Assembly: GCF_000003605.2 (NCBI RefSeq)
Contig: NW_003134346.1
Coordinates: 461,602-483,836, forward strand
Length of the DNA: 22,235 nt
DNA from: Saccoglossus kowalevskii
Taxonomy: Eukaryota; Hemichordata; Enteropneusta; Harrimaniidae
Reading direction: 5' to 3'
Shown: piece after piece, positions 10,083 through 21,230 of the stretch
Position numbering within the stretch: the first letter of the stretch is position 1
How the letters are laid out: every line of letters begins with the position of its first letter
The notes under the pieces: generated by a model
The model's input: the letters and a program-made list of their open reading frames with translations, nothing else
Told to the model about the DNA's origin: nothing
Databases searched by the model: none
Program-made: the position numbers and the translations under genes

Positions 10083-11136
10083 GTTGCAATGTTATCGTCA
10101 TTAACACTGTCACTAAAATCTGCAACTAAATACAATTCACTTAGCAACGCATAGCTGTTAATTCCCGGCTTTTATGATTAATGTATTAATTGCCAATGAC
10201 GTACCTTTAAACTATCCTAACAACGCTAGATAAATGAGTGGTTAAAAGCTCTGCATTGGAATTGTATCTTACAGTTAGATCGCTTCGATTAGTTCACTTA
10301 AAACGAGTCGTCTTATTCCTTCCTCTTGTTCACACAGTGAAACAAAACCTAGCTGCTAGTGCTAAATAACAAGAGGTATCAAATTACTGTTAAAAAATAT
10401 GACGGCATATATGATGTTTTTATTTTTAGAACGAGCGATTATATTTTCTGTGAAGTTGGCTGATTTGTTTCTGACTAAGCAGCTGCGCAAATACGGCACG
10501 CATGTGTGTACTGGTAAAGCACATGATAGGTACGTAATATAATCCCGTGGACGACGGAACGTATCCAGGCGATGATACAAAAGCTGAAATTTAACTCTTA
10601 GGTACCTTGAATTACCATTCATGTAGCCAAGGTAATCAATTTAGAGGGGACGTGATCAAATGTAAAAATGCTACATTATAGTTATGATTTCGTATGTGGT
10701 CTTCATGTCAACATTCAATGGTTTTAGTGGTTGGATTTCACTTATCTTAAGATTGTAAATAATGTGTTTCTTTAACCTTGTATCTTGCATTCTCAGCTAC
10801 AAGCAAGTACTTCTTTGTCAATATCGTTGTCCCCTGAAAAAATGTGAACAAAAGATAAAACTCGAAGCACGTTCATAATAAAAAGTCAAATAAACTGGAA
10901 TTAGCGCAATATGAAATCATACGTCTTCTAAAATTAAGAGGAACATCAACATCAAGATGTTCTGGTTTAGCGTAGCAATAGCACCCACTCATGTTATACT
11001 ATGATCAGTACATTTTAATCGTGGTACACCATTTATTTAAAGAAATAACGCGAATAATGATTCGCGTATAAGTACAAGCTTATGTGAAAATTTCCCGGAA
11101 CCACAATTGCGCATTAAATAGACGAGTGCAAATTGA
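10083..11136. other. AT-rich non-coding stretch
   Basis: Contains TAAT-rich DNA at 10160-10200 and an 86-codon minus-strand open frame at 10362-10622 with no recognisable domain. Nothing else stands out before the CpG-richer zone that starts near 11140. Confidence 0.35.
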
Positions 11137-11260
11137 ACTGCACATCATATTATGCGCATGTGCAGAAGTCTACAGTCTCTGTCCCAGAAAGTCACTCTAC
11201 TAGACGAATGCAAACGCGAAGCACGGAGTATATTGCTGACGATTCGACTGTCTATTTCAG

Positions 11261-11377
11261 CTGTGTATCATGGTGACGAAAACCTTAACTCCTGCTTACC
11301 AGTGTTACAGAAACGTGGCATAGCGACCTGTGAGCGTAGTTACACAACTTGGATAACTCAGCGCATACACATTTCTG
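11261..11377 (+). CDS. Candidate internal exon of an unidentified gene (117 bp, phase 1-1)
   Basis: The left edge is a good acceptor (CTGTCTATTTCAG ending at 11260) with a branch-point-like GCTGAC about 25 nt upstream. The right edge is a consensus donor (CTG then GTAAGAG, GT at 11378-11379). The length is a multiple of three. Only one frame is open, and it lies within a 137-codon open frame (11152-11565). The exon would start and end after codon position 1, the phase common to extracellular-module exons. The peptide reads YHGDENLNSCLPVLQKRG and continues to a second cysteine 12 residues after the first. The zone 11150-11430 also has clearly more CpG than its surroundings. I recognise no domain and found no neighbouring exon, so chance remains likely. 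Confidence 0.22.
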
Positions 11378-13125
11378 GTAAGAGTGTGGTTTTACGTTAC
11401 ATCGATTCAATTAGTAACTTAGGTACAGCGGGGCAAGGCAATATTTTGAAACATGTCTTGAAGGTTTGTTCAAGTTTCTATATATTCTCTAAATATAGCC
11501 TTTGTAATATTGGTCTTTGGAATGGCTTATGTTTGACGGCGAACGCGACAAACAAATCCTTATAGTAACAGCAAGGATGCCAATAACATTGTGGCATTGT
11601 GTACGTGATTATTGCATCTTCTTTCAAGGAAGCGTGGGGGACATAACAAAACAATGACATGGATATAGTGTGTGTGGCACACACGTAGGTTTAATAATAA
11701 AGATATTCAACAATCTTAAATAGTTATATGCTTCTATGCTTTAGATGGCTAGCCACGTTAATGTCTTCTAAAAATAACAAGATACACCTACCAAGAATGT
11801 TAATATAGACAGATGTGTTTTATGCATCCTATGCATTTTAGGTATGTCGAATTGGCATGTCAATGTACTACAAGCCGATAAGGCAGTCACCATTTTAATC
11901 TATCGCTAACAACGTAACCATCTGAAATATTCACAATTAATCTGTAAAAATGGCAAGCACTCGAACATGTGGATATCGTTCCATTATAGATGAGCAAGAT
12001 GCTTCAAATTAATTTATTCTATTAATTATTAGTTAGAATATGTGTTTTTCGATCGGTGTTCTCCAATGACAAAACGAAAACATCAATAATTCAAGTCACG
12101 TAAAAAAGATCCAATTGTTGCATTTTATTGTGCCGATGCGTTGTATACGTCCACATTACGGATGTTTTGCAGTGTTGCTTGTCAATGATATCAGCTGCGC
12201 AGCGATATACAAGCTATCAACTATCCCTTCTACTGATAAGCTCATATGTATGGCATGTTTTGTATACATGGTCAACTGAGCATATAAACATTTTTTTTAA
12301 TTTGTATTATTTTACCAAACAAAAACATTACATCACATAAAAATGAATTCAAACCCTTCAATTCAATTGACATGATTGCCGATTTCCGTGCATCTTCGCA
12401 GATTAATCTCGACAGACGGGGTCGGGTGGTCACAGTAATAGTTTATTACCGTCCAGTCGATTCAGTCTTTCTAACGACAGTATAATTGCAACCGCCTTGG
12501 CAAGTAATTCACTGACTCGCAATTGTTTTTTTATGACGTGATTGCTGTCAATTTGTAGAAACTAATGTCTTCATCAAAATGCACTTGTTGCCCAGCAATC
12601 AATCTTCCTATAGAAGCTCAGATAAAGACAATGCGCGCAGACAGTGGTGAAAATAAAAATAAACTTTTAAGAAATAGGAATCAATCGTAATGGTTCTTCA
12701 TTAATCATAGATATAATCGAACTGATAATGGATTAAACAATAAAATAATTTAATTTCATACATACATACGGGTCTGTGTTTGAAATAATAAATAATGACA
12801 TGCGATCGTTAAACGATATAAAAGCAGTTTCATTCATTGTTATAGTGTGTCAATTGAATGTTACGATCGCAACAAGATTCAATTTAGTTTTTTCGAAATG
12901 TAAAATGAAATGTTATTATTTTGTTTCAACTTCTCTAAAACACGAATATATTACAAAAATTGAAACAATGTATTCAATAGATTTCGAGTTGTTTATTTAT
13001 CCAATAAATTATCCCTCTTTATTTGCTTGTTCTGCCTGCTCTTGTCATCTCTCTTGTCACCATGGTTACCTGCCATCAATTCAAGTCAAATCCATGTCAT
13101 GTTGTATTAGCATTACATTGCATGT
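11378..13125. other. AT-rich non-coding stretch
   Basis: Nothing recognisable beyond a 15-bp near-perfect palindrome at 11670-11684 (GTGTGTG, one base, CACACAC) and random short frames at 12128-12340 and 12776-13135. The latter runs into the pentanucleotide array and is not a gene. Near 13056-13069 GTCACCATGGTTAC resembles an RFX X-box with one mismatch. Confidence 0.35.
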
Positions 13126-13173
13126 TGTAATGTAATGTAACGTAACGTAATGTAATGTAATGTAATGTAATGT
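13126..13173 (+). repeat. Pentanucleotide microsatellite (TGTAA)n
   Basis: Nine full copies plus a partial: three TGTAA, two CGTAA, four TGTAA, then TGT. The two adjacent C variants suggest either a mutation copied by slippage or CpG-to-TpG decay spreading from a former CGTAA unit. Confidence 0.95.
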
Positions 13174-14800
13174 TGTTTAATACATGAGTATGTAGGGAAG
13201 TATCTCAGAAAACAGTTTCAGGGTAGTTAATTTCCTAAATTACATATAGTTTGATTTTAACAATTTGAGCTAACTGTTAAAAAAGTGACTAAAAGCGTAG
13301 TTTATATTGCGAGCGAATATTCAGCTCATAGTAGAAGGTCACAATGTCTGGGGTTGTAATACAAACTGACTAAAATTGAGTAGAAAACAACTATGACGCC
13401 GCGAGTTACATATTTATTTAGATTTACTAAAATTGAAAGAAATATCCACAAAATGTTGATATATGGGAAAGTACAATAAATTACTCTCTTCTAGATCGGG
13501 GGAATAATTTAAATAATATAAAATTATTGACGAATAAAAAGAACGTCATTTTGATCAAGTTTTCATCGTATTCAATCCGATATTAATGTTATTGTTATCA
13601 CGTAATCTTGACACGATTGGTCACACATAAAATCGTAACTTGTACACGTTGTCAAATAAATGTAACCATAAGTGGTTTGTATTTTGATTTGGTATTGCGA
13701 TAGACTGTTAAAATGTTGTTAAAAAACAAACTGAAAGGGTAATAGTTGTGTTGCCAATATCCTGCGACATGAAGACTGGTGAGCTTGTCTGCAAAGTTTT
13801 AATATGATAATCAAGAGAAACATGAATACATACATATAAATGATTTTAGTAAGTTTTTAATCGATTTTCCAATCAACACACTAAAGAAGCAATGTTGAGG
13901 TGCTCACATTTATTACATGAGATGCAATAAATAATATATTCTATATATTCAGAAAGCGTTAGACAATGGAAGATTAATTTTGCGAATGTGTCAGTTTTCT
14001 GGGTTCTCGTGACATTTAAGTTCGTACAATACAGGCATTTATACAACATCTAGTGAAGATTAGGATTAAAATACAATATACAAATTAAAGCTTATTCCGT
14101 CTTTTAGCAACGGCCGTGACAGTAATTTATGGAAGCGTTTGGTTCATATTGGGCAGGGAGAGGTCGTGAAGGTAATACATTTGCCCCGTGTATTCAAATA
14201 ATGTGGAATACTTTTTATCGTTTTATCACATATTTTCATCTCGCACTTTATATTGCTTATTTTTTAATGACGGTTATAATAAAATGTTTATACTTACGTT
14301 TCCTAACCTACATAACAATATTGACACATGTCCAAAACTACACTTTTCTGATAAAGTCTGCTGACTAGATATATAAATTACCATTTAGTTTCTATTTACT
14401 AACTCAAAGCGCATTGAGGTTTATTCATGGGAAGATTTTTTTATTCTTATATTATCAATTGAAATATCAATAGAATTAAAGAAAAAAATGTGATATCAAA
14501 GACTGGATTTTGTGTGTAGATAAGAATGTTTTCATAGAAAAGTAATCCATCATGACGGAATTAGGCAGATTACATTTTATTCATGAACGGGAGGTTTTCG
14601 TTATATATTATGATGTATCAACGGTGATAAGATAAATCACTAATTGAGTGATACAAGGCAATCTGGCGGGGAACCAGTGAGTGAGAGTGGGAGTGAGAGA
14701 ACCACGAAACTTGTTTTTGTCTCTCAAATAGTATCCTCTTTTTATCCTGTCATCACATTCACTGTTCTAACTACCATGGTTACACAGGTTACACAGATCC
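13174..14800. other. AT-rich non-coding stretch
   Basis: No gene, repeat or RNA recognised. A 79-codon plus-strand frame at 14129-14368 is hydrophobic and T-rich, which is a composition effect. A purine-rich run (GTGAGTGAGAGTGGGAGTGAG) occurs near 14678-14698. Confidence 0.4.
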
Positions 14801-14808
14801 TGACGTCA
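14801..14808. promoter_or_regulatory. Perfect CRE-type palindrome TGACGTCA (site 3)
   Basis: Full CREB/ATF core in CCTGACGTCATAACGCG; an ACCATGGTTACACAGGTTACACAG stretch lies just upstream (14773-14796). Confidence 0.35.
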
Positions 14809-15751
14809 TAACGCGAATTTAGAATGGATAAATAAGTCTTAGGTAAATCAAATATCGTGACTTACTCGCTCTCAACGAGATCTAGACTGCGTTTTCGGCT
14901 ATTTTAAACTTAGGAGCTTCCTTTGGGGGCAATCGTTAGGTTATAAGGAGGTTATTCGCATTCGTAGTGCATTATATTATGTGTATATTTCGTAATCAGT
15001 GTTAAATGTGTTGATTGTTCAGTATAAATATTTTGCTATTTAATTATCGGGGACGCACACAACGGGATCTTGTATATAATCACTGTGAAGAAAGACTATA
15101 CGGAGATATCCAATCTATGCAAGTTTAGAACAATCAAAATAATAGTTTGGTTCCTATTCATTTGCTTTAAGCTGGGGCTTTGATGCGGTGTATCAATATG
15201 AAATTGACTGTGACTAAGATTGACATACTGACAACACACGTGTGGCTGTATGTGATTTCTTTTGTTTTCGTAATACATGTATGCTTTCACATATATTTAA
15301 CTTTTATTCTACAGTATATTTCAGTCAATTGTTTGTCGTTTATTCCGTTCCCGTGTATATTCATTGGCTTATCGTAGCTGTACATCGATTCTAATCATCA
15401 GTTCTTCAGCAAAGACAAAACAGAATATAATGTCCGCCAGAATATATCCCAAACTCCCATGTTGCTATATTATGTAATGGCTCGCTTTGGTACGAGTTAA
15501 AATACCACATGATTTGGTCACATATAAATATTCAGGTCGCGTTCTATATAAGTCGATTTATCTAGTGCTGACTAAAAAACAAATCTCGCCAACCTATCGC
15601 CATAAAAACGAACACAACAGTCAACCATTACGAAATGGATCATAAACATGATTTAATTCCTGGCATTCATGGCAATGCAACACGTGAGATTCAAACTGAC
15701 GAGTACTGCGAGACTTCTTACCGCTGTAGGCAAACGCGCATCTCAGAGGTA
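14809..15751. other. AT-rich non-coding stretch
   Basis: Includes a TATA-like TCTATATAAG at about 15542-15551 with no detectable gene downstream, and short frames on both strands at 15096-15377 that mirror each other and are not coding. Confidence 0.35.
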
Positions 15752-15767
15752 ATGACGTCTGACGTCA
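15752..15767. promoter_or_regulatory. Double CRE: ATGACGTC next to perfect TGACGTCA (site 4)
   Basis: ATGACGTCTGACGTCA: a seven-of-eight CRE (15753-15760) abuts and shares one base with a perfect one (15760-15767). It lies 16 bp before the (AT)n tract. Confidence 0.4.
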
Positions 15768-15775
15768 CAGACAAC

Positions 15776-15782
<7 letters not shown>

Positions 15783-15807
<25 letters not shown>

Positions 15808-15825
15808 ACGTAGTATATATATATA
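15783..15825. repeat. (AT)n microsatellite, interrupted
   Basis: A 25-bp AT run (15783-15807), an ACGTAG interruption, then 12 bp of TA (15814-15825). Confidence 0.95.
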
Positions 15826-16589
15826 AAGTAACGTATTTCGGGATTTCGTTATTTGGTGCGCTTACGGAAGGAACTCTCATTATACCGGTACGTGTTTATA
15901 GTTATTTTTCTGGCGAAATGGATGCACTATATTGATAGTATTGTGGTATAACATCTTTCATAAAGCCGTATTATTTTCATTGTTTTCATTGTTCCGTGTG
16001 CTGTCAAATTATTTGAATAGCGAGTTTATTGTCTGATTGATATCACATGGGGGTTGGTCATCGGAGGGTTACATGGCGTAATTGATTGAACAAAATTGTG
16101 TGCGAGATGATTCTCCTCGCATTATTCTCCATTGTACATTTTGTTTCATTTTCTCCCGGCCCTGGTTTTAGTTGACCTGAAATAAAAGCGTCTTTGATAC
16201 ACTAAACAACAAATCCTTTTCAGTGTAACATATTAGTTGTGCACATTCCTGTTCTTGCTTTGTTGCCACGAAATAATGAACAGAGCTTCGTCACTTATTT
16301 TCATTTATACTTAGCGGGTATAACGCCTGAATTGGCAATGATTTGGTGGTACTTATATAATATGTGTTTAGGAAGCGACCACGGATTCCCTGACTTCAAT
16401 ATGCGGAATCCGTGTGATGACTGGCTTGGAATGTAAATTTTTTAGTTCATGTCAATTTGGTTGAATACATTACACCTGTTCGTAACGAGGGATGAAAAAT
16501 TAACCCTTCGCAACCAGTGTCAGACTGGCACAACTTCGTTATTATTTATTTTGTTGTACTCCTTCCACTTTTTTTGCGTTAACCGTCAA
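15826..16589. other. Non-coding stretch
   Basis: A 65-codon plus-strand open frame (16239-16436) follows an acceptor-like CCTTTTCAG (ending near 16222) but matches no family. No other feature seen. Confidence 0.35.
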
Positions 16590-16800
16590 AATCGTATGTG
16601 TGTCAGTAGCGGCAGGAACGGGTGGGTAGAGGGTGGGGGTGAGTGTTCGCCCCTCCCCAAAATCAACCTGAAACCCTTGTATGTCAGCAAAATTTGCCTC
16701 CCAAAATGCAGGAAAATGCGTTTGAGAGGATCAACATTTCAAAATTGAGTAGATACCGCCCCCTACCCCATGCAAAGTTTCTTGCCGTCGCCTCTGTGTA
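16590..16800. repeat. Likely dispersed repeat fragment with G-run/C-run signature
   Basis: An abrupt composition change occurs here: a G-rich run (GGTGGGTAGAGGGTGGGGGT) is followed by C-rich CGCCCCTCCCC, giving an imperfect stem. Then come CAAAATGCAGGAAAATGCG, CATTTCAAAATT and CCGCCCCCTACCCC. From memory, this word order (G/C-run, AATGCAGGAAAATG, ATTTCAAAATT, second C-run) is shared by high-copy repeats in several aquatic animal genomes. I cannot name the family with certainty (DNA transposon-derived is possible). Open frames across it (16449-16748, 16643-16849) are incidental. Confidence 0.5.
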
Positions 16801-17597
16801 TTTTAAAATTACGTGCATGAATAACATTTTAACTGTAGCCGTCACATAGCCAAATTTTAAGGCCTCGCACTTATTTTCAAATATTTATTGATAAGCGAAT
16901 GATTATTTGAAATTTATATACTTATATAAGTAACTGATTCTGGTGGTGCGTTATTACTCCGAGCCTATGTTACATTACCAATGCTGTCTGTCAAAGCACA
17001 CTCACATAGTGAGTGTTCGTACTCGCATTTTACCAGTAAAAGCTGTATAATCGCATTTCGCGTAATGGCGCAATCACATTAACTCACAATGCCTCGAGTT
17101 GAAAACAGATGTACACAGCGTTCGCAATGCACTCAACTTTGAGTGTATGAGCACTTAATAGACTGTTTTTTCAAATGAATAGACGTAAACACTCGGTTGT
17201 TCCTCTTTATTAATTTAGCTGTGGTGAGATTTTTACCAACATTCACGTCTACGTTTATAGTTTGAAAGTGCATTTTAATTGTGGTTCATTTCACGAGTTA
17301 CAATTTGGGGAGAACGGGGAAACAATGCTATGACACGTGCGCGCATGGTTGTACATGTGTACAGTACTTACATTGTGTTCAGTGTTGCCATGTGACGAGC
17401 ACACGCATATTGAATCAATTAGCACTTTGCTAATTTTTATGATTACCATTGCAGAATTTAAGGTCAGTGTTATTAACTGGCTTATCAAAAAATAAAATTA
17501 TCGGTTCAAATTTCTCTCCCTTCTCAACCTGACACTTGCCAAGACGAACAGTGAAGTCTTATTCGAATATCCTCGGACTAGATCACTCAAATTTGTT
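16801..17597. other. Non-coding stretch
   Basis: AT-rich with a CpG-containing patch at 17330-17410. No gene recognised; the minus-strand 65-codon frame at 17291-17488 is not coding-like. Confidence 0.35.
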
Positions 17598-17728
17598 TAA
17601 ATGGCGGCAGTCGTCGCGCCGCGTCCTTTTCGATATGGGACTCATAGCGACGTATACAACGCGTGTAAAAAAAATTGTTTATTTACATGAAATTCGAACA
17701 CGCGCTGCGCGACGACCACCGCCCTTTA
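17598..17728. repeat. GC-rich imperfect inverted repeat (26-bp arms, 79-bp spacer)
   Basis: The left arm (17598-17623) and right arm (17703-17728) are reverse complements with 22 of 26 matches, including a perfect 10-bp core (GTCGTCGCGC against GCGCGACGAC). Looser complementarity continues on both sides: TTCGA-type words inside, CAAATT-type words outside. The arms are about 70% GC in AT-rich DNA. It could be a MITE-like element, a fold-back transcript or a cruciform. An open frame of 77 codons (17536-17769) crosses it and gives arginine-rich arms; I do not call it a gene. Confidence 0.75.
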
Positions 17729-19366
17729 TAATTTGTTTCATTCAAATTATTCTGTCGATGATAATTTGATTCATTCAATTAAATAATAATTTAATAATAA
17801 CAGTTTCAGTAAGCTTTATTAAGAATATTTCGATTGCTGACAATTAACTTGTCAAATGGGCGAGTTTTTTTCCTGAATATAATTGGGAATCATTATTACA
17901 TATTTTAATAAATAATGAACACGTATGCATATACTGTGTTGTAGCGTAGTTGTATGGACTTTCAACTGTCTTAATTACGTGACTATTATTTTTTTTACAT
18001 TTTTGCACTGTTTCCCGCTTTGCATCATAGGAAATAGTCGACAGTGAAAAAAAAACATATCATTGAACATGAATATAATTTTTTTTAAAAGTCATTTTGA
18101 CAAATTGTATCTGAAACTTATCCCCGATTTTTAGTGTTTTTGGCAATACCATTCCAGTAAGACAGGGAGTAGCACAAGTTCTAAAGCCACGTAATCGCCA
18201 CTGAATCGACATAATTAAAATTGTAATGTATATCATCAATAACTGCATTAATATTCCCAGCGATATGTAAACACACTGTATGTAACTCACTGTGTTCAAT
18301 CGCGATCATAATCTTTCTCTCATGCACAATGCAATTCTCAATTTCTATAGAATTTAACTAGATTTAACTGGAATCAATGGGAGTGGAAAATCGCGTGCAA
18401 ATCTCGCATCAGCATTTGAAACTGGATATCTGATCTGATTAGTCAATTCATATCATACAGTCTAATGCATATGTACACAACCTATTTTAATCCGATTGAC
18501 GTTACAGTTGCCTTGGTTTGAGCACACTCAACTATTCTAAGCAATTAATTCGTGACCGGAAAACTTCTGAAGGCGGTTCTTGAAAATGCCCTGGAGAGTG
18601 GGTGTTTATATTTTCTTTGTAAGGTCTTCATTCAATTAGACTTGCATTAAACATACGTGATTACTAGGAGGGTAGACTAATAACCTCTTTACTGAAACCA
18701 CCAGTCGCATAGCTTAGGGTTAAAAAGACATGTGTATTGTTCTGTCGCGATCTGACATCAAGTGAGGAACAAGTCTTAATGTGCGCACACGTTACTGTCG
18801 CTGAACTAATAATACGGCTTTATTCCATGGTGGTTCTCCGTTATTGAAACTCGTATATGCGTTATTCTTTCTCCAATTTCACCGAATTTCAGTTTCCAAA
18901 ATCAAGGGCATTAATAACTGTTCTTGCGTTTAAGTCTGGTGACACCAAAACATAATAACAAGAACAGATTGACCGTCATGCCGAAATACCATGTCATCGC
19001 TTTCATAGATGGAAGGCCGTCGACGATTAATTCGGTAGGAGTAACTCAAGTTCAACTATATGCCCTGCAACATAGACGAATGAAAAACATCGTGACAGAT
19101 GGATTCCACAAACAATATCCGTGAAATGGTATAGATACTAAGTTTAGAGTATGTTGTTACTGTCCATATTAAATCCTGATTTATTTGCACAATATCACAA
19201 TTATTGTAACGCCTATCGAAGCGACCTAAATCTTCAACATCTATATGTAAACGCATATAACTGTGATCAGCGCACGAACACATGCACATTTTTCAAACCA
19301 ACATCTAAAAAAGTCATAATAAGATAATTCATTATCCATTCCAAGAAACAAACCGGAAGACTGTAA
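17729..19366. other. AT-rich non-coding stretch
   Basis: No coding, RNA or mobile-element signature. Short frames at 18060-18299, 18924-19124 and 19056-19289 show no domain, and the last two overlap on opposite strands. Confidence 0.4.
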
Positions 19367-19419
19367 GATTGGCGTAAGAGCCGTAACCGTCACCAACTAT
19401 TACGGCTATTACGTCAGTC
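19367..19419 (+). other. 20-bp imperfect hairpin with 13-nt loop
   Basis: The left arm 19367-19386 pairs with 19400-19419 with one mismatch (19378/19408). Two pairs (19372/19414 and 19369/19417) are G-U wobbles if transcribed on the plus strand, whereas the minus strand would have A-C mismatches there. The inner 8 bp (AGCCGTAA/TTACGGCT) are perfect. It is shorter than a typical microRNA precursor. Confidence 0.5.
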
Positions 19420-21230
19420 GTTTTCCCCCAGGTCATATATTTGGAAATGATATATAATTGTCGAAGCTGTAGTCTACTTGCATTTGTGCTCATTCAGATT
19501 ATTAAACGGATGGTCGATGTTGGAAAGATAATTCACAAAAATAGAGACATACAAGTGTCACCATGACAACACGTTTATATTTATCATATGAGAATGGAGA
19601 CGCGCGCACGGCACACTAAGAACGAAGCACACTCTTAGACACGGGAATGAATAGTCGACATTAGACGATCGACGTGTGTGTTTTAAAGTACGCTGCATCC
19701 CAACTGTGGTCACGAGCTTCGCACAGTTTTTTATTGCAATATGTGGAAAAAAAGTTAATTGACAAAAAAAGTAAAATGGGACCAAATGTTGAATATGTGA
19801 CTTTCATTACTTTCAGTCACTCTCTGCATAAAGGTAAATGCGTGTATAGCGATATCAATTAATTTTGATCATAAACACTGGTGAGGTTAGACGTGCCGTG
19901 TTTGAGGTTAATTCCCGTGTTTTGAGTGATATGACAACTGAAACGCGTGGTTTAGGCTTGCGATAACTCTGTCTTCATGTAACCTTCAAATTAAATTTCA
20001 CCTCAGTCTGTATAAGATAGGATTTCTATTAAATTGAGTTAATTACATTTAATGTATTGTCGAATAATTTATGTTAATGGTTTACTTTCTAATTTGTAGA
20101 TGTGTGTCTTTGTGTCGACTGTTATCGAACAGAATAAGATCAGAATCTGTTTCATATATAGTTCTATATTTAGTACTTTAATATCATTGGATATCTTTAT
20201 ACAATATAATATAAATCTAAGTTGCTTTATTGCAAGCAATTTACACGACGACGTTGTCTCCTCCCAATATATTCTTCCGACCATGCGATCTTGGTTAATC
20301 GTACAAAGATTGCGATTTCGAAGTTCGCCTTGGTATTGAATATCTTGTAGCGGAACTATTCATTTTCAATGTGAGGCACGATTCCCCTGATTTCCGTAAC
20401 CACATAAAGAAACACCGAACTTGTTGACTATAATTTTGGTACTGGTTTGATACAAATAGGTTTATAGATTTGTTGTATTTGGTAAACTGATATTCGATTT
20501 TTATTGAAATTTTAAACACACAATCGAATTAACGAAATAACATAAGTATGAATAAATGAATATATTACCAACTTCCTAAATGTTGGCATAAATGTTGACC
20601 AATTCAGTTTAAAACCTGTCGAACCTGCTATGTAATCTGTGTACATATGTAGATAAGAATATGCTCTATCGATTACACACTAAGTCCCACGAGAGTGTTA
20701 AGTCATAATAAATAGAAAATGATAGTACCTACTACCATTGTTTTATATATTACATGCATTGGTCTTGTACTATGTACTAAAGTTTTTTTTATTAATTTTA
20801 TGACAGACTGTATTGGTTGAAATAGTTTGATTTTAGTTCAGTTTCACAATAAGGGCAATTTAACACTAATTCGCCATGTTTTTTAAAGGTAGTGATGTGG
20901 AATATATTCAATAGTTAATTTTCAATAAGAACACTTTTAATACATTACCAAACATAAAACTATCGAATGCATATATTCAGAGACCTGGGGAAATACGATT
21001 GTTTTATTCGCTCTTGGAAATACACGGTATATATGAAGTGATGTCACGTGTTTTGAAAGTGAGTGAGCACATCCTGCGCCACATATGGCAACCGTCATAT
21101 ATTATTTCAGTTATAATCATAATAATAAATATAGCTGCATAACAGCTATTAACGGCTTTCAAGTAAAGGGCCAGAATACCATTCAATTTAAAAAAAAAGG
21201 TAGAAGATTTGATTTGTGAAATCTATCACA
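19420..21230. other. AT-rich non-coding stretch
   Basis: Nothing supportable. The 79-codon plus-strand frame at 20100-20339 follows an acceptor-like TTTCTAATTTGTAG but has no recognisable domain. An E-box CACGTG lies at about 21046-21051. Confidence 0.4.

Noticed and set aside
13126-13173. CRISPR-like or telomere-like array
   Set aside because: A 5-bp unit without spacers is a microsatellite, and the motif is not a known animal telomere repeat.
15542-15580. Core promoter with TATA box
   Set aside because: TATATAAG is expected by chance in AT-rich DNA and no gene starts downstream.
16449-16748. 99-codon frame with a glycine-rich segment
   Set aside because: The glycine-rich part is just the G-run of the probable dispersed repeat.
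17536-17769. Arginine-rich 77-codon frame
   Set aside because: The arginine codons come from the CG-rich inverted-repeat arms, so the frame is a by-product of the structure.
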